Below are positions 1-9,964 of a stretch of 64,000 nt of DNA, one piece after another. Location: NCBI RefSeq assembly GCF_902506455.1, contig NZ_LR733844.1, forward strand, positions 1,857,661 to 1,921,660, given 5' to 3'. Position numbers and translations under genes: made by a program. Origin of the DNA: Sphingomonas sp. 8AM. Lineage in GTDB: Bacteria > Pseudomonadota > Alphaproteobacteria > Sphingomonadales > Sphingomonadaceae. Within the stretch, counting starts at the first letter, position 1. Each line of letters opens with the position of its first letter. The notes under the pieces are model-generated. The model saw only the letters and a program-made list of their open reading frames with translations. It had not been told where the DNA came from and made no database searches.

Positions 1-1306
1 GCTCAACGATCGGGCCGGCGGACGAACCGGGGCCGGGCTGGCGCTGGCCGCAGTCGGCGCGCTGGTGCGGATCGCGCGCGGGTTGCGCGTCCCGGTGGCA
101 CGAATCATCACGATCGGAGACGAAGACTGCGACGGGGAATGGCACGTCCGTGCGGTGCCCGGCGAGGACGCGACGGTGGCACTCGCCGCCTCGCTACTGC
201 GCGAACGGCCGACCACGGCGTTGGCGCCGGGTGCGATCGTCGCCGCAGAGCCGCCCGCCGACGCTGCCTGGTCGTGGGAAGTCGATGCCGGGCTGCGCGT
301 GCTGCGGGTTGATGCCGCGGCGGTGGCGCGGCACGGGATCGATCCCGTCGCGGTTCTCGGGCTGCCCATGACGAAGCTGTTCGTGCTGGAGGCGCGAGGT
401 GACGGTGCGATGCCGCTGCTGGAGGCAATCTCGAACGTGCGCGACTTCGCGGGGCAGGCCGCGATGGTTCGCGCCAGCGGGGCGCATGTCGCACTGGCCG
501 GACGGGTCCGCTACGACGCGGCGGGCGGCTTCGCGGGCTTCGTGGGCGGGGTTTATACCGGGGTCGCTGCCGGCGTGCGCGACGGGCTGACCGGCGCGTT
601 CAATGCGCGGCTGCACCGCGTCCTGCGGGCGCCGCTCGATACGATCATCGCGCAGGCCGAAAGCATTGGCGCTGCCGCCGACGGCGCACTCGACCCGCAT
701 TATCGCGACTATGCTGCCGACATCGCCAGCGCGGGGCGGCATCTGCTGGGACTGGTCGACGATCTGGTCGACATGGAGGCGATCGAGCGCGGCGACTTGG
801 CGGTGGCGCGCGACGCGATCGATCTGGCGACGCTGGCCCGCGAAGGAACGGGCCTTCTCGCTGCGCGCGCGGCGGAGCGGGGGGTGATGATCGCGCCGCT
901 GGCGGGCGAGGCCGGCGCGCTTGCGTTCGGCGATTATCGGCGCGCGTTGCAAATCGTCGTCAACCTGCTGAGCAACGCGGTGGATTACTCGCCGGCGGGC
1001 GGGGTGGTGCGGTTGCGCGCGCGGCGCCGCGACGCGCAGGTGCGGCTAATCGTCTGTGACGAGGGGCGCGGCATCGCGGTACACGAGCAATCGCGGATCT
1101 TCGAAAAGTTCGTGCGCGGCGACGACAGCGTGCCGGGCGGCAGCGGCCTGGGTCTCTATATCGCGCGGCGGCTCGCGCAGGCGATGGGCGGGTCGCTGAC
1201 CGTGGAAAGCGAGATCGGACAGGGCGCGTGCTTCACGCTCGCGCTGCCCGCGGCGTCAGCGCAGGCGCCGGGCGAGCAGGACCAGCAGCAAGCCGAAGAT
1301 CGCTAG
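1..1306 (+). CDS. Sensor histidine kinase, C-terminal part (5' end outside window)
   Basis: The reading frame is open from the first bases, so the start lies upstream of the window. The visible part has an unrecognised sensory region, a dimerisation/H-box region near 600-660 and a complete HATPase domain: N box LLSNAVDYSP, DEGRGI, IFEKFVRG and GGSGLGLYIARRL. Such proteins autophosphorylate a His and pass the phosphate to a response regulator. The H-box is odd. Aligned on LR-x-PL, the usual phosphoacceptor His is Arg (617-619), with a His one residue earlier (614-616), and the acidic residue after it is Val. No transmembrane segment is seen in this part, so it may be cytoplasmic. The 3' end overlaps the convergent small gene by 51 bp. 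The kinase assignment is sure; the partner and signal are unknown. Confidence 0.85.
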   Translation, partial: LNDRAGGRTGAGLALAAVGALVRIARGLRVPVARIITIGDEDCDGEWHVRAVPGEDATVALAASLLRERPTTALAPGAIVAAEPPADAAWSWEVDAGLRVLRVDAAAVARHGIDPVAVLGLPMTKLFVLEARGDGAMPLLEAISNVRDFAGQAAMVRASGAHVALAGRVRYDAAGGFAGFVGGVYTGVAAGVRDGLTGAFNARLHRVLRAPLDTIIAQAESIGAAADGALDPHYRDYAADIASAGRHLLGLVDDLVDMEAIERGDLAVARDAIDLATLAREGTGLLAARAAERGVMIAPLAGEAGALAFGDYRRALQIVVNLLSNAVDYSPAGGVVRLRARRRDAQVRLIVCDEGRGIAVHEQSRIFEKFVRGDDSVPGGSGLGLYIARRLAQAMGGSLTVESEIGQGACFTLALPAASAQAPGEQDQQQAEDR

Positions 1307-1456
1307 GCCGCTGCCGTAATCGGCCCAGATGCCGCGCCCCAGCATGAAGCTGGAGCGCGGCCAGTTCACATAACCCAGCCCCTGCGCGATCCACAAAGCG
1401 CCCATCAGCGTGCAGAGCACGCCGACGATGGTCAGGAGCGGGCGGAGCCGGAACAT
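1256..1456 (-). CDS. Small two-helix membrane protein
   Basis: A 66-residue protein with two hydrophobic segments, about residues 5-24 and 46-63, separated by a short polar loop containing WPRSSFM. It resembles a widespread family of short bacterial membrane proteins with the pattern MGxxWxxQGxxxxPxSFM that has no assigned function. It lies 6 bp downstream of gltA on the same strand, so it may be read from the same transcript. Its last 51 bp overlap the 3' end of the opposing kinase gene. Coding status is supported by the family resemblance and the clean hydrophobic pattern. Function unknown. Confidence 0.65.
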   Translation of the reverse strand: MFRLRPLLTIVGVLCTLMGALWIAQGLGYVNWPRSSFMLGRGIWADYGSGLAIFGLLLVLLARRLR

Positions 1457-1462
1457 GCGGGC

Positions 1463-2746
1463 CTAGCGCTGCGCGACCGGAACGTAGCTGCGCTGCGTCG
1501 GGCCGGTGTAGAGCTGACGCGGACGGCCGATCTTCTGGTCGGGGTCGGTGATCATCTCGTTCCACTGCGCCACCCAGCCGACGGTGCGCGCCAGCGCGAA
1601 CAGCACGGTGAACATGCTGGTCGGGAAGCCGATCGCCGACAGGATCACGCCCGAGTAGAAATCGACATTCGGGAACAGCTTCTTCTCGACGAAATACGGA
1701 TCGTTGAGCGCGATCTCTTCCAGCCGCAGCGCGGTCTCGAACAGCGGGTCCTGGACGTTGAGCGCTTCGAACACCTCGCGCACCGTCTTCTGCATGACGG
1801 TCGCGCGCGGATCGTAGTTCTTGTACACGCGGTGGCCGAAGCCCATCAGGCGGAACGGATCGTTCTTGTCCTTGGCGCGCGCGATGAACTCGGGGATGCG
1901 CTCCGGCGTGCCAATCTCGTGCAGCATGTTGAGCGCTGCCTCGTTCGCGCCGCCGTGCGCCGGCCCCCACAGGCAGGCGATGCCGGCCGCGATGCACGCG
2001 AACGGGTTCGCGCCCGACGACCCGGCCAGACGGACGGTCGAGGTCGACGCGTTCTGCTCGTGATCGGCGTGGAGGATGAAGATCCGATCCATCGCCTTCT
2101 CGACCGCCGGGTTCACCACATAGGGCTCGGCCGGGACGCCGAAGGTCATGCGCAGGAAGTTGCCGGTGTAGGACAGCGAGTTGTCGGGATACAGGAACGG
2201 CTGTCCGACGCTGTACTTGTACGCCATCGCCGCGATCGTCGGCATCTTGGCGATCAGCCGGTGCGACGCGATCATGCGCTGCTGCGGATCGTGGATGTCG
2301 GTCGAATCGTGGTAGAAGGCCGACAGCGCGCCGACGACGCCGCACATGATCGCCATCGGATGCGCGTCGCGACGGAAGCCGCGGAAGAACTGCGCTAGCT
2401 GCTCATGAACCATCGTGTGGCGGGTGATCGTGCGCGAGAAGGAGTCGAGCTCGCCCTGATCCGGCAACTCGCCGTTGAGCAGCAGGTAGCAGACTTCCAT
2501 GAAGCTCGACTGTTCGGCCAGCTCGCCGATCGGATAGCCCCGGTGGAGCAGGACGCCTTCGTCACCGTCGATATAGGTCAGCTTCGACTGGCACGAGGCG
2601 GTCGAGGTGAAACCCGGATCGTAGGTGAAGGCGCCGGTCTGCGCGTACAGCTTGCGGATGTCGACGACGTCCGGGCCGACGGAGCCCGAGAGGACCGGAT
2701 AGTCGAGCTCGTTGCCCGACAGCGTGAACTTGGCGGCTTCGGTCAT
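1463..2746 (-). CDS. gltA: Citrate synthase
   Basis: 427 residues, the normal length for the hexameric, NADH-type bacterial citrate synthase. The enzyme condenses acetyl-CoA and oxaloacetate to citrate in the first step of the TCA cycle, in the cytoplasm. Active-site signatures are visible: the substrate His in [12 protein letters not shown], the second His in [25 protein letters not shown], and the catalytic Asp in PNVDFYSG. The C-terminus carries the usual GRPRQLYTG arginine motif. The ATG start is preceded by an AGGAGA Shine-Dalgarno. It begins 12 bp after the gltX stop, so both genes are very likely co-transcribed from a promoter upstream of gltX. Nothing is unusual. Confidence 0.98.
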   Translation of the reverse strand: MTEAAKFTLSGNELDYPVLSGSVGPDVVDIRKLYAQTGAFTYDPGFTSTASCQSKLTYIDGDEGVLLHRGYPIGELAEQSSFMEVCYLLLNGELPDQGELDSFSRTITRHTMVHEQLAQFFRGFRRDAHPMAIMCGVVGALSAFYHDSTDIHDPQQRMIASHRLIAKMPTIAAMAYKYSVGQPFLYPDNSLSYTGNFLRMTFGVPAEPYVVNPAVEKAMDRIFILHADHEQNASTSTVRLAGSSGANPFACIAAGIACLWGPAHGGANEAALNMLHEIGTPERIPEFIARAKDKNDPFRLMGFGHRVYKNYDPRATVMQKTVREVFEALNVQDPLFETALRLEEIALNDPYFVEKKLFPNVDFYSGVILSAIGFPTSMFTVLFALARTVGWVAQWNEMITDPDQKIGRPRQLYTGPTQRSYVPVAQR

Positions 2747-2758
2747 GATCTTCTCCTG

Positions 2759-4207
2759 TCAGGCCCCGGTCGGGGTCATGTGGTCCGCGATGCGGGCCAG
2801 GCTTTCCGCGCGTCCTAGAAGGACGAGTACGTCGAAGATGCCCGGCGAGGTCTTGCGGCCGGTCAGCGCGACGCGGAGGGGCTGGGCGACCTGACCAAGC
2901 TTGACGCCCGCGTCTTCGGCCACCGAACGCACCACCGCTTCGGTCGTCTCCGTATCCCAGTTGTGCACCGCGTCAAGCTTCGCGTGCAGGCGCGAGAGCA
3001 AGGCGGGTGCCTCGCCGCCGAGCAGCGGCTGCGCCGCTTCCTCGATCGGGAGCGGACGCGTTGCGAACAGGAAGGCGGTCGCGTCAGTCAGCTCGTTGAG
3101 GTTCGCGGCGCGCGGCTTGAGCGACGGCATTGCTGCGCAGAGGATCGAACGACGGGTATCGTCGTGATCGAAATCCAGTTTCTCCGCGACCAGATCGGCG
3201 AGCCGTGCATCGTCGGCGGCGCGGATATAATGGCCGTTGAGGTTCTCGAGCCTCTTGAGATCGAAGCGGCTCGGCGACTTGCCAACCCCGGCGAGGTCGA
3301 ACCATTCGATCGCCTCCGCGCGCGAGATGATCTCGGCATCGCCATGCCCCCAGCCGAGCCGGAGCAGGTAATTGTCGAGCGCTTCGGGCAGGATGCCGAG
3401 CTCGTCCCGATATGCCTCGATCCCGACCGCGCCATGGCGCTTCGACAGTTTCGCGCCGTCGCTGCCGTGGATCAGCGGGATATGCGCGTAGACCGGATCG
3501 GACCAGCCGCCTTCTATAGCATTCATCGCGCGATAGATCGGCAATTGCCGGAAGGCGTTGTTGAGGTGATCGTCACCGCGAATGACGTGAGTCACGCCCA
3601 TGTCGTGATCGTCGACCACCACCGCTAGCATATAGGTCGGCGTGCCGTCGGAACGGAGCAGGACGAGATCGTCGAGTTCGGCATTCTGGACGGTGACGCT
3701 GCCCTGGACGCGGTCCTCAATCGTCACCGCGCCCTCGGCCGGCGCGCGCAGGCGGACGACATAGGGCTTGTCGGCGGGATAGTCGGTGCGGTCACGCCAT
3801 GGCGAGCGGATGCGCAGCGGCTGCTTGGCGGCCTGTGCCGCGGCGCGCATCGCGTCCAGCTCCTCCTGCGTCAGATAGCAGCGGTAGGCGTGGCCGTGCT
3901 CGACCATCGTCTGCGCGACCGCGGCGTGGCGATCGGCGCGTTCGAACTGGTAGACCTCCTCGCCGTCCCAATCGAGTCCGAGCCAGCGCATCCCCGACAG
4001 GATCGCGTCAATCGCGGGCTGCGTCGAGCGCGCGCGGTCGGTATCCTCGATCCGCAGGCGGAAGGTGCCACCGTGATGGCGGGCATACAGCAGGTTGAAC
4101 AGCGCGGTGCGCGCGCCGCCGATGTGAAGGAACCCCGTCGGCGACGGGGCGAAGCGGGTGACGACGGCGCGGCCGTCCGCGCTGGCGGTTTTGTCGGTTG
4201 CGCTCAA
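2759..4207 (-). CDS. gltX: Glutamate--tRNA ligase
   Basis: 482 residues, full length for bacterial discriminating or non-discriminating GluRS. It charges tRNA-Glu (in bacteria with GatCAB often also tRNA-Gln) using ATP. The class I signature [18 protein letters not shown] sits at about residues 19-36, and the KMSKS equivalent is KLSKRHG near residue 255. The C-terminal anticodon-binding part ends with the typical [16 protein letters not shown]. The gene runs head-to-head with comEC, about 29 bp apart, so both promoters must fit into or overlap the gene starts. gltA follows 12 bp downstream. Alphaproteobacteria often carry two gltX copies; this one cannot be ranked against another from this window. 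Confidence 0.97.
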   Translation of the reverse strand: MSATDKTASADGRAVVTRFAPSPTGFLHIGGARTALFNLLYARHHGGTFRLRIEDTDRARSTQPAIDAILSGMRWLGLDWDGEEVYQFERADRHAAVAQTMVEHGHAYRCYLTQEELDAMRAAAQAAKQPLRIRSPWRDRTDYPADKPYVVRLRAPAEGAVTIEDRVQGSVTVQNAELDDLVLLRSDGTPTYMLAVVVDDHDMGVTHVIRGDDHLNNAFRQLPIYRAMNAIEGGWSDPVYAHIPLIHGSDGAKLSKRHGAVGIEAYRDELGILPEALDNYLLRLGWGHGDAEIISRAEAIEWFDLAGVGKSPSRFDLKRLENLNGHYIRAADDARLADLVAEKLDFDHDDTRRSILCAAMPSLKPRAANLNELTDATAFLFATRPLPIEEAAQPLLGGEAPALLSRLHAKLDAVHNWDTETTEAVVRSVAEDAGVKLGQVAQPLRVALTGRKTSPGIFDVLVLLGRAESLARIADHMTPTGA

Positions 4208-4236
4208 GCGCGCTTGCTCCCAGGCTGGATAATCGG

Positions 4237-6468
4237 ATGGCCAGTTCAGCCGCGCCCGCCTCTAGCAAAGCATCGTCGGCGCTTCAAATACGCGCCGCGT
4301 ATGGCATCGCTTTGATACAGCAGGCGCTGGAGCAGCGACTGGAGGCCGAGCGCGATCAACTCGTCCTGTGGGTGCCGGTGGCGGTGGGGGCAGGAGCGGC
4401 GGCGTGGTTCGTGTTGCCCGATCCGCGGAGCTGGGCGGCGGTGCTGCTGCTCGCGCTCGCGACCGCCTCGGCGTCGCTGGCGGTGGCGCGGGGCGGGCGC
4501 ACACCGGTGCTGGTAGCGGTGCTATCGCTGGCGGTGGCGACCGGGCTGACGCTGACCTGGGCGCGCGCCGAGCGCGTCGCAGCGCCGGTGCTGGCGCGGC
4601 CGACGATCACGTGGGTGACCGGGCGGGTCGAGCAGGCCGAGCCGGTTCCTGCCCGCCGGCTGACGCGCGTTACGCTGACGGTGCTGGCGTGGGACGGTGA
4701 AGGAAGCGCGCCGACGCGGGTGCGGATCAACCTGGATGCCCCCGCCACGCCGGTCGGACTGGCACGGGGAGCGACGATTCGGCTCCGCGCACGCCTGATG
4801 CCACCGGCGCCGCCCGCCGTGCCCGGCGCCTATGATTTCGCACGTGTGGCGTGGTTCGCGGGGCTGGGCGCGACCGGGCGCGGCTTCGCCCCGGTGCACG
4901 TCGTGACCCCCGCGGCAGCCGGAGCGACCGATATCCGGGCGGCGCTCACGCGGCACATCGAGGCGCGGCTGGCGGGCAGCGCAGGCGGGATCGCGGCGGC
5001 GCTTGCAACCGGCGATACCGGGGCGATCGATGAGCCCGATGCCGAGGCGATGCGGCGCGCCGGGCTGGCGCACCTGTTGTCGGTCAGCGGGTTGCACATC
5101 ACGGCGGCGGTCGCACTGGTCATGTGGCTGACGCTGCGGCTGCTCGCATTGTCGCCGCGGCTGGCGCTGACCGGGCGCCTGCCGCTGGTCGCCGCGACAG
5201 CGGGGGCGGTCGCGGCGATCGGCTATACCTGGCTGACCGGGGCGCAGGTGCCGACGATCCGCAGCTGCGTCGCGGCATTGATGGTACTGGTGGCGCTGGT
5301 GCTGGGGCGCGAGGCGCTGACGCTGCGGCTGGTCGGCGCGGGCGCGCTGGTGGTGCTGCTATGCTGGCCCGAGTCGGTGGTGGGGCCGAGCTTCCAGCTG
5401 TCGTTCGCGGCGGTGACCGCGATCATCGCCTTCCACGAACATCCGCGCGTCAGCGGCTGGTTCGGCGCGCATGAGGAATCGCGGTCGCGCGCGCTGGTGC
5501 GCGAGGCGGCGTCGCTGCTGCTGACCGGGCTCCTGGTCGAGCTGACGCTGATGCCGATCGCGGTCTATCACTTTCATCAGGCGGGATTGTATGGCGCGGT
5601 CGCCAATATCGTGGCGATCCCGCTGACCACCTTCGTCGTCATGCCGGCGGAGGCAACGGCGCTGCTGCTGGACGCGATCGGCGCGGGCGCACCGGCTTAG
5701 TGGATCGCCGATCGCGCCCTCGCAGTGTTGTTGTGGATCGCGCGGACCGTGGCAGCCGCCCCGGGCGCGGTGACGCCGCTGCCGGTGATGCCGCCAGCGG
5801 CGTTCGGTGCGATCGTCGTGGGCGGGTTGTGGCTCGCGATCTGGCGGACGCGGTGGCGCTATGCCGGGCTGGTGCCGGTGGCGATCGGGGCGGTGTGGAC
5901 GATGGCGACACCGGGGCCGGACCTGATCGTGACTGGCGACGGGCGGCATCTGGCGCTGCGCGGTGATGAGGGTGGCGTCGCAATTTTGCGTGATCGTACC
6001 GGGGATTATGTCCGCGACCTGCTGGCAGAGGCGGGGGGGCTGGACGGCGCGCCGGCGCTGCTGAGCGAAACGCGGCGCGCGCGCTGCAACCGCGATCTGT
6101 GCTGGATGGAGCGGCATGTCAACGGGCGCGTCTGGCGGGTACTGGCGACCCGCAGCCTGTATCTGGTCCCGGCTGGCGATCTGGTGCCGCTATGTCGACG
6201 GGCGGATGTGGTGGTCAGCGAGCGGCGGTTGCCGCGTCAGTGTCGCGGACGGTGGCTGACGCTCGACAGGACGACGCTGGCACGGACCGGCGGGGTGCGG
6301 GTGACGTTTGCGACCGGGCGGGTCGCCGCCGTGCGGGCGGCAGGGGATGCGCATCCGTGGATCGTCGGTGGTGAGCATGAAACACGGCAGGCGGCAAAAG
6401 GGTCGCCGATGCTGGCAGGGTGGTTGTCGATGTTGCCGGTTGCGCGGTCGGATCAGGCCCAACCGTGA
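4237..6468 (+). pseudogene. comEC: ComEC/Rec2-family DNA-uptake channel, interrupted by an in-frame TAG
   Basis: Two open segments in one frame (4237-5700 and 5701-6468) together encode a normal-length sphingomonad ComEC of about 743 residues. The family forms the inner-membrane channel for single-stranded DNA in natural transformation. The first part has an N-terminal helix pair, a DUF4131/OB-like region, and the Competence domain with the hallmark LLSVSGLHIT followed by many membrane helices. The second part has two more helices and a degenerate beta-lactamase-like C-terminal domain. They are split by TAG at 5698-5700 directly before a TGG codon, where relatives typically have two Trp codons (GAPxWW), so a TGG to TAG change is the likely cause. 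ATG 4237 was chosen over an upstream TTG. It is either a recent pseudogene, a sequencing error, or an amber codon that is read through. Confidence 0.85.
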
Positions 6469-6697
6469 CGATCGTCGCTTGCGGCACCGAGCGCTGGCGG
6501 ATGGCTGCGTGTTCGTTGAGCGGGCCGGGGTGCAGTTGGCGGGCCGTCGTATGTCATTGCAAAAGTTCGCCAAACTGGGCTCCGGCGTTCGCCGGGGTGG
6601 CGGGTGAGGGCGGCGCGCAGGCGCGCGCAGACGCTTCGATGTTTGCGAAGGTTGTGCAGAAACGGGTCGATTTGGCCTCGACATCGGAAGAAGGGGG

Positions 6698-6716
6698 CCC
6701 CGGATCAAGTCCGGGG
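6698..6716. repeat. REP-like hairpin, family A (single)
   Basis: Perfect palindrome CCCCGGA-tcaag-TCCGGGG followed by CGACGG, between the converging comEC and lexA genes. It matches the hairpins at 18336, 20873, 25698, 32045 and 42810. It probably acts as a bidirectional terminator here. The rest of 6469-6731 shows no gene. Confidence 0.75.
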
Positions 6717-6731
6717 CGACGGCCTGTATTC

Positions 6732-7394
6732 CTATGAGTAACGCCGCAGCAGGCCCGCGAGCTTGCCCTGCACGCGGACCTGCGCGGGGGCGTAGCGTTG
6801 CGGGTCGTAGGCGCGGTTGGCGGGGTCGAGGCGGATCATCGCGCCTTCGTGGCGGAAGTATTTGAGCGTCGCCTCGCTGTCCTCGATCAACGCGACGACG
6901 ATCTCGCCGTCGCGCGCCACTTCCTGACGGCGGATCAGCGCATAGTCGCCGTCGAAGATGCCGGCCTCGACCATCGAGTCGCCCGCCACCTCCAGCGCGA
7001 AATGCTCGCCCGCGCCGAGCAGTGCGGCGGGCACCGGGAGCATCGTCGAGCCCTCGAACGCCTCGATCGGCACACCGGCGGCGATCCGGCCGTGCAGCGG
7101 GATCTCGACCACGTCGTTGGCGGGTTCGGGCATAGTGCGCTTGACCGAGGGCGGCGCAGGGCGCTTCGCCTCCGGACCACGCTCCGGCGCCTTGATGACC
7201 TCGAGCGCGCGGGCGCGGTTGGGGAGGCGGCGGAGATAGCCGCGTTCCTCAAGCGCGCTGATAAGACGGTGGACGCCCGACTTGCTCTTCAGCTCCAGCG
7301 CGTCCTTCATCTCCTCGAACGAGGGCGAGACGCCCGTGTCGGCGAGGCGGTCCTCGATGAAGCAGATCAGCTCGTGCTGCTTGCGCGTCAGCAT
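6732..7394 (-). CDS. lexA: SOS-response repressor and self-cleaving protease LexA
   Basis: 220 residues. The N-terminal winged helix (about 1-65, [13 protein letters not shown]) binds SOS operators; the C-terminal S24 peptidase domain cleaves itself when RecA is activated. The cleavage pair is Ala106-Gly107 in GRIAAGVP, and the Ser/Lys dyad is Ser140 in GDSMVEAG and Lys178 in EATLKYF. It controls DNA-repair genes in the cytoplasm. It lies 58 bp downstream of moeA on the same strand, but that gap holds three GTTC elements at exact N7 spacing, so lexA very probably has its own autoregulated promoter. Full length, no anomaly. Confidence 0.98.
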   Translation of the reverse strand: MLTRKQHELICFIEDRLADTGVSPSFEEMKDALELKSKSGVHRLISALEERGYLRRLPNRARALEVIKAPERGPEAKRPAPPSVKRTMPEPANDVVEIPLHGRIAAGVPIEAFEGSTMLPVPAALLGAGEHFALEVAGDSMVEAGIFDGDYALIRRQEVARDGEIVVALIEDSEATLKYFRHEGAMIRLDPANRAYDPQRYAPAQVRVQGKLAGLLRRYS

Positions 7395-7413
7395 GTCCGG
7401 GCGCCTTCCTAGT

Positions 7414-7439
7414 GAACGGAGTGCGAACCTTTATGGAAC
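7414..7439 (-). promoter_or_regulatory. Two overlapping LexA (SOS) operators upstream of lexA
   Basis: Read on the minus strand, three GTTC tetramers sit at 7439-7436, 7428-7425 and 7417-7414, each separated by exactly 7 bases. GTTC-N7-GTTC is the known alphaproteobacterial LexA box, so this is two boxes sharing the middle half-site, 20-45 bp before the lexA start codon. This supports autorepression of lexA independent of the upstream moeA gene. Confidence 0.88.
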
Positions 7440-7452
7440 ATAGCGCTGTCCG

Positions 7453-8628
7453 TCAAGCGATCATCAGGATTTCCGCCGAGTCGCCAGCGCGGGCCGCGGG
7501 GGCGTACGGATCGCGCACGATGAGGCAGGTCGAGCGCGCCAGCGTGCGCAACATCGAGCTGTCCTGGATGGTCGAGGCGAAGGCGCGACCGTCGCGCAAT
7601 TCGGCGCGCAGATAGTCGGTGCGCTCGTTGTTGGCGGGCAGGTCCTGGCCGAGCAAGGCGCGGGAAACGGGCGGGAAGGGGTCGGTGGCGCCGGCGAGAT
7701 GCGCGACGAGCGGGCGCACGACGAGCAGCGCGGTGACGAACGCCGACACCGGATTGCCGGGCAGCCCGACCACCGCCATGTCGCCGCGTCGCCCGGCGAG
7801 CATCGGCTTGCCGGGGCGCAGCGCGATCCGCCAGAAATCGAGCGTCGTGCCCGCCGCGAGCAGCGCCGGGCGGACGAGATCATGGTCACCGACCGACGCG
7901 CCACCGGTGGTGACGAGGACGTCGGCGTCGACGCTCGCGAAGGCGTCGGTCAGCCGGTCGAGCCGGTCGGGGAGGATGCCGAGATCGACGATCTCGACCC
8001 CGGTGCCCGCGAGCAAGGCGCGGAGCAGCAGGCGGTTGGATTCGGGGAGCGCGTCGCCGGGGGTGCCCGGCTCGACCAGTTCGTCGCCGGTCGCAGCGAG
8101 CGCGACGCGTACCGGCCGCGCGACCGCGATCCGCGCCACCCCGCCGGTTGCGGCGACCGCCAGCCGGGCGGGGGTAAGCCGCTGGCCTTGCTCGACGAGA
8201 ACATCGCCCTCGGCGAAGTCGAGCCCACGGCGGCGGACGTTGCGGCCGCGATGCGCGGGGCCTTCGCCGTCGAGCGTGAGCGTATCGCCGTCACGCGCTG
8301 CTTCTTCCTGGACGAGCACGGTGTCCGTGCCTCGGGGCATCGCCGCGCCGGTGAAGATGCGGACCGCCTCGCCTGCACCGATCGTGCCGGAAAAGGGGGC
8401 ACCCGCAGCACTTTCGCCGATGACGTTAAGCGGGCCGGGCAGGTCGGCGAAACGGAGAGCGTAGCCGTCCATTGCCGACAGATCGGCCGATGGCTGGGTG
8501 CGGCGGGCGATGACGGGGGCGGTGGCCCAGCGGCCAAGTGCTTGATCGAGCGGCACTTCGACCGTGTCGACCGGACGGCCAAGCGCGAGGACGCGCGCCT
8601 GCGCCTCGGCGACCGGGAGCAAGGTCAC
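7453..8628 (-). CDS. moeA: Molybdopterin molybdenumtransferase
   Basis: 391 residues, usual length for MoeA. It inserts molybdate into adenylylated molybdopterin to give the molybdenum cofactor, in the cytoplasm. Family signatures: SAMDGYALR near residue 51, [13 protein letters not shown] near 93, the MPT-binding [11 protein letters not shown] around residue 240, and [11 protein letters not shown]. It overlaps moaC by four bases (ATGA), so the two genes are translationally coupled and form the tail of the trpGDC-moaC-moeA run. lexA follows but has its own operator-controlled promoter. Why tryptophan and molybdenum cofactor genes are linked is not evident; the order appears conserved in relatives as I recall it. 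Confidence 0.96.
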   Translation of the reverse strand: MTLLPVAEAQARVLALGRPVDTVEVPLDQALGRWATAPVIARRTQPSADLSAMDGYALRFADLPGPLNVIGESAAGAPFSGTIGAGEAVRIFTGAAMPRGTDTVLVQEEAARDGDTLTLDGEGPAHRGRNVRRRGLDFAEGDVLVEQGQRLTPARLAVAATGGVARIAVARPVRVALAATGDELVEPGTPGDALPESNRLLLRALLAGTGVEIVDLGILPDRLDRLTDAFASVDADVLVTTGGASVGDHDLVRPALLAAGTTLDFWRIALRPGKPMLAGRRGDMAVVGLPGNPVSAFVTALLVVRPLVAHLAGATDPFPPVSRALLGQDLPANNERTDYLRAELRDGRAFASTIQDSSMLRTLARSTCLIVRDPYAPAARAGDSAEILMIA

Positions 8629-9095
8629 GGCGCGCGCCAGTCGCCGGAGCGGCCGCCGCGCTTTTCGAGCAGGCGAATGTCCTTGATCGTCATCGCCTTG
8701 TCGATCGCCTTGGCCATGTCGTAGACGGTCAGCAAGGCGGTGGAGACGGCGGTCAGCGCTTCCATCTCGACGCCGGTCTTGCCGTCGGTCGCGACGGTCG
8801 CGGTGGCGGTGATGCCGTCCGCGACCGGTTCAAGATCGAGCGATACGCGCGTGATCGGCAGCGGGTGGCAGAGCGGGATCAGGTCGCTGGTGCGCTTTGC
8901 GGCCATGATGCCGGCGACGCGGGCGACCGCAAGGACGTCACCCTTCTTGACCGCGCCGTCGCGGATCGCGGTCAGCGCCGTATCGGACATCGTAATCGTG
9001 CCGGTCGCGACTGCCTCGCGGCGGGTGACAGCCTTGTCGCCGACATCAACCATGTGGGCGGCGCCGTCGGCGTCGAGATGGGTAAGGTTCGTCAC
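8625..9095 (-). CDS. moaC: Cyclic pyranopterin monophosphate synthase
   Basis: 156 residues, the standard MoaC length. MoaC converts the MoaA product 3',8-cyclo-7,8-dihydro-GTP to cyclic pyranopterin monophosphate, the second step of molybdenum cofactor synthesis; it acts as a hexamer. Signatures are [16 protein letters not shown] at the N-terminus, [27 protein letters not shown] and the C-terminal [10 protein letters not shown], which carries catalytic Lys and Asp residues. It is coupled to moeA by ATGA overlap and separated by 83 bp from trpC upstream. That gap contains a short copy of a dispersed repeat (9121-9146). Confidence 0.97.
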   Translation of the reverse strand: MTNLTHLDADGAAHMVDVGDKAVTRREAVATGTITMSDTALTAIRDGAVKKGDVLAVARVAGIMAAKRTSDLIPLCHPLPITRVSLDLEPVADGITATATVATDGKTGVEMEALTAVSTALLTVYDMAKAIDKAMTIKDIRLLEKRGGRSGDWRAP

Positions 9096-9120
9096 TTGGC
9101 GGTCGGCGTGCCGTGGGTAC

Positions 9121-9146
9121 GTGCTTCGACAAGCTCAGCACGAACG
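9121..9146. repeat. Short dispersed palindromic repeat (family D)
   Basis: A 26-base element starting GTGCTTCGACAAGCTCAGCA recurs nearly identically at 30420-30446. It contains the imperfect inverted pair TTCGACAAGCT. Here it lies in the 83-bp gap between trpC and moaC, inside a presumed operon. Confidence 0.6.
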
Positions 9147-9178
9147 GTTGGAAGGAAGCAGGGCATGTGGAGTGACGT

Positions 9179-9964
9179 CTAGCCGACCATCGCGCGCGTC
9201 GCGGCGGCGACGTCGGCGTGGCGCATCAGCGCTTCGCCGATCAGGAAGCAATGGACGTCATGCGCGGCCAGTTCGTCGAGGTCGGCGCGGCTGGTGAGCC
9301 CGCTTTCGGCGACGAACGTGCAGCCGGCGGGGGCGTGCGCGATCAGGTCGTAGGTGAGGCGGAAATCGACCGCGAAGGTGCGCAGGTCGCGGTTGTTGAC
9401 CCCGATCAGGCGCGTCTTGAGGCGCGCGGCGCGTTCCATCTCGGCGGCGTCATGCACCTCGACCAGCACGTCGAGGCCCTGTTCGATCGCGGCGGCCTCG
9501 CATTCGGCCATGCAGGCGTCATCGATCGCGGCGGCGATCAGCAGGATCGCGTCGGCGCCGATGCTGCGTGCCTCGACGACCTGCCACGGGTCGACGGTGA
9601 AATCCTTGCGGAGCACGGGGAGGTCGCAGGCGGCGCGCGCGGCGATCAGATAATCCTCATGGCCCTGAAAATATCGGGCGTCGGTGAGCACCGACAGGCA
9701 GGTCGCGCCGCCTTCGGCATAGGCGCGGGCGTGCGCGGGCGGGTCGAAATCGGCGCGGATCAGCCCCTTGGACGGGCTGGCCTTCTTGATCTCGGCGATC
9801 AGCGCGTGGCGGCCAGCGGCGACGGTCGCGTCGAGCGCGGCGCGGAAGCCGCGCGGCGCGCTCTGGGCGGCGGCACGGGCGGTCAGGTCGGCGAGCGAGG
9901 TGGCGGCCTTGCGCGCGGCGACCTCAGTGCGCTTGGTGGCGCAGATGTCGGCGAGGATGGTCAT
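9179..9964 (-). CDS. trpC: Indole-3-glycerol phosphate synthase
   Basis: 261 residues, a monofunctional IGPS of normal size. It closes the ring of carboxyphenylaminodeoxyribulose phosphate to indole-3-glycerol phosphate in tryptophan synthesis. Seen motifs: [16 protein letters not shown] (catalytic Lys near residue 58), [28 protein letters not shown] (catalytic Lys and Asp), and [11 protein letters not shown]. There is no fused TrpF domain. It overlaps the end of trpD by four bases (ATGA), giving a tightly coupled trpG-trpD-trpC order; moaC and moeA follow. Confidence 0.97.
   Translation of the reverse strand: MTILADICATKRTEVAARKAATSLADLTARAAAQSAPRGFRAALDATVAAGRHALIAEIKKASPSKGLIRADFDPPAHARAYAEGGATCLSVLTDARYFQGHEDYLIAARAACDLPVLRKDFTVDPWQVVEARSIGADAILLIAAAIDDACMAECEAAAIEQGLDVLVEVHDAAEMERAARLKTRLIGVNNRDLRTFAVDFRLTYDLIAHAPAGCTFVAESGLTSRADLDELAAHDVHCFLIGEALMRHADVAAATRAMVG

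Noticed and set aside
7412..7615. Short plus-strand frame overlapping the lexA operator and the end of moeA
   Set aside because: It is antisense to moeA, lacks a ribosome-binding site and shows no family resemblance.
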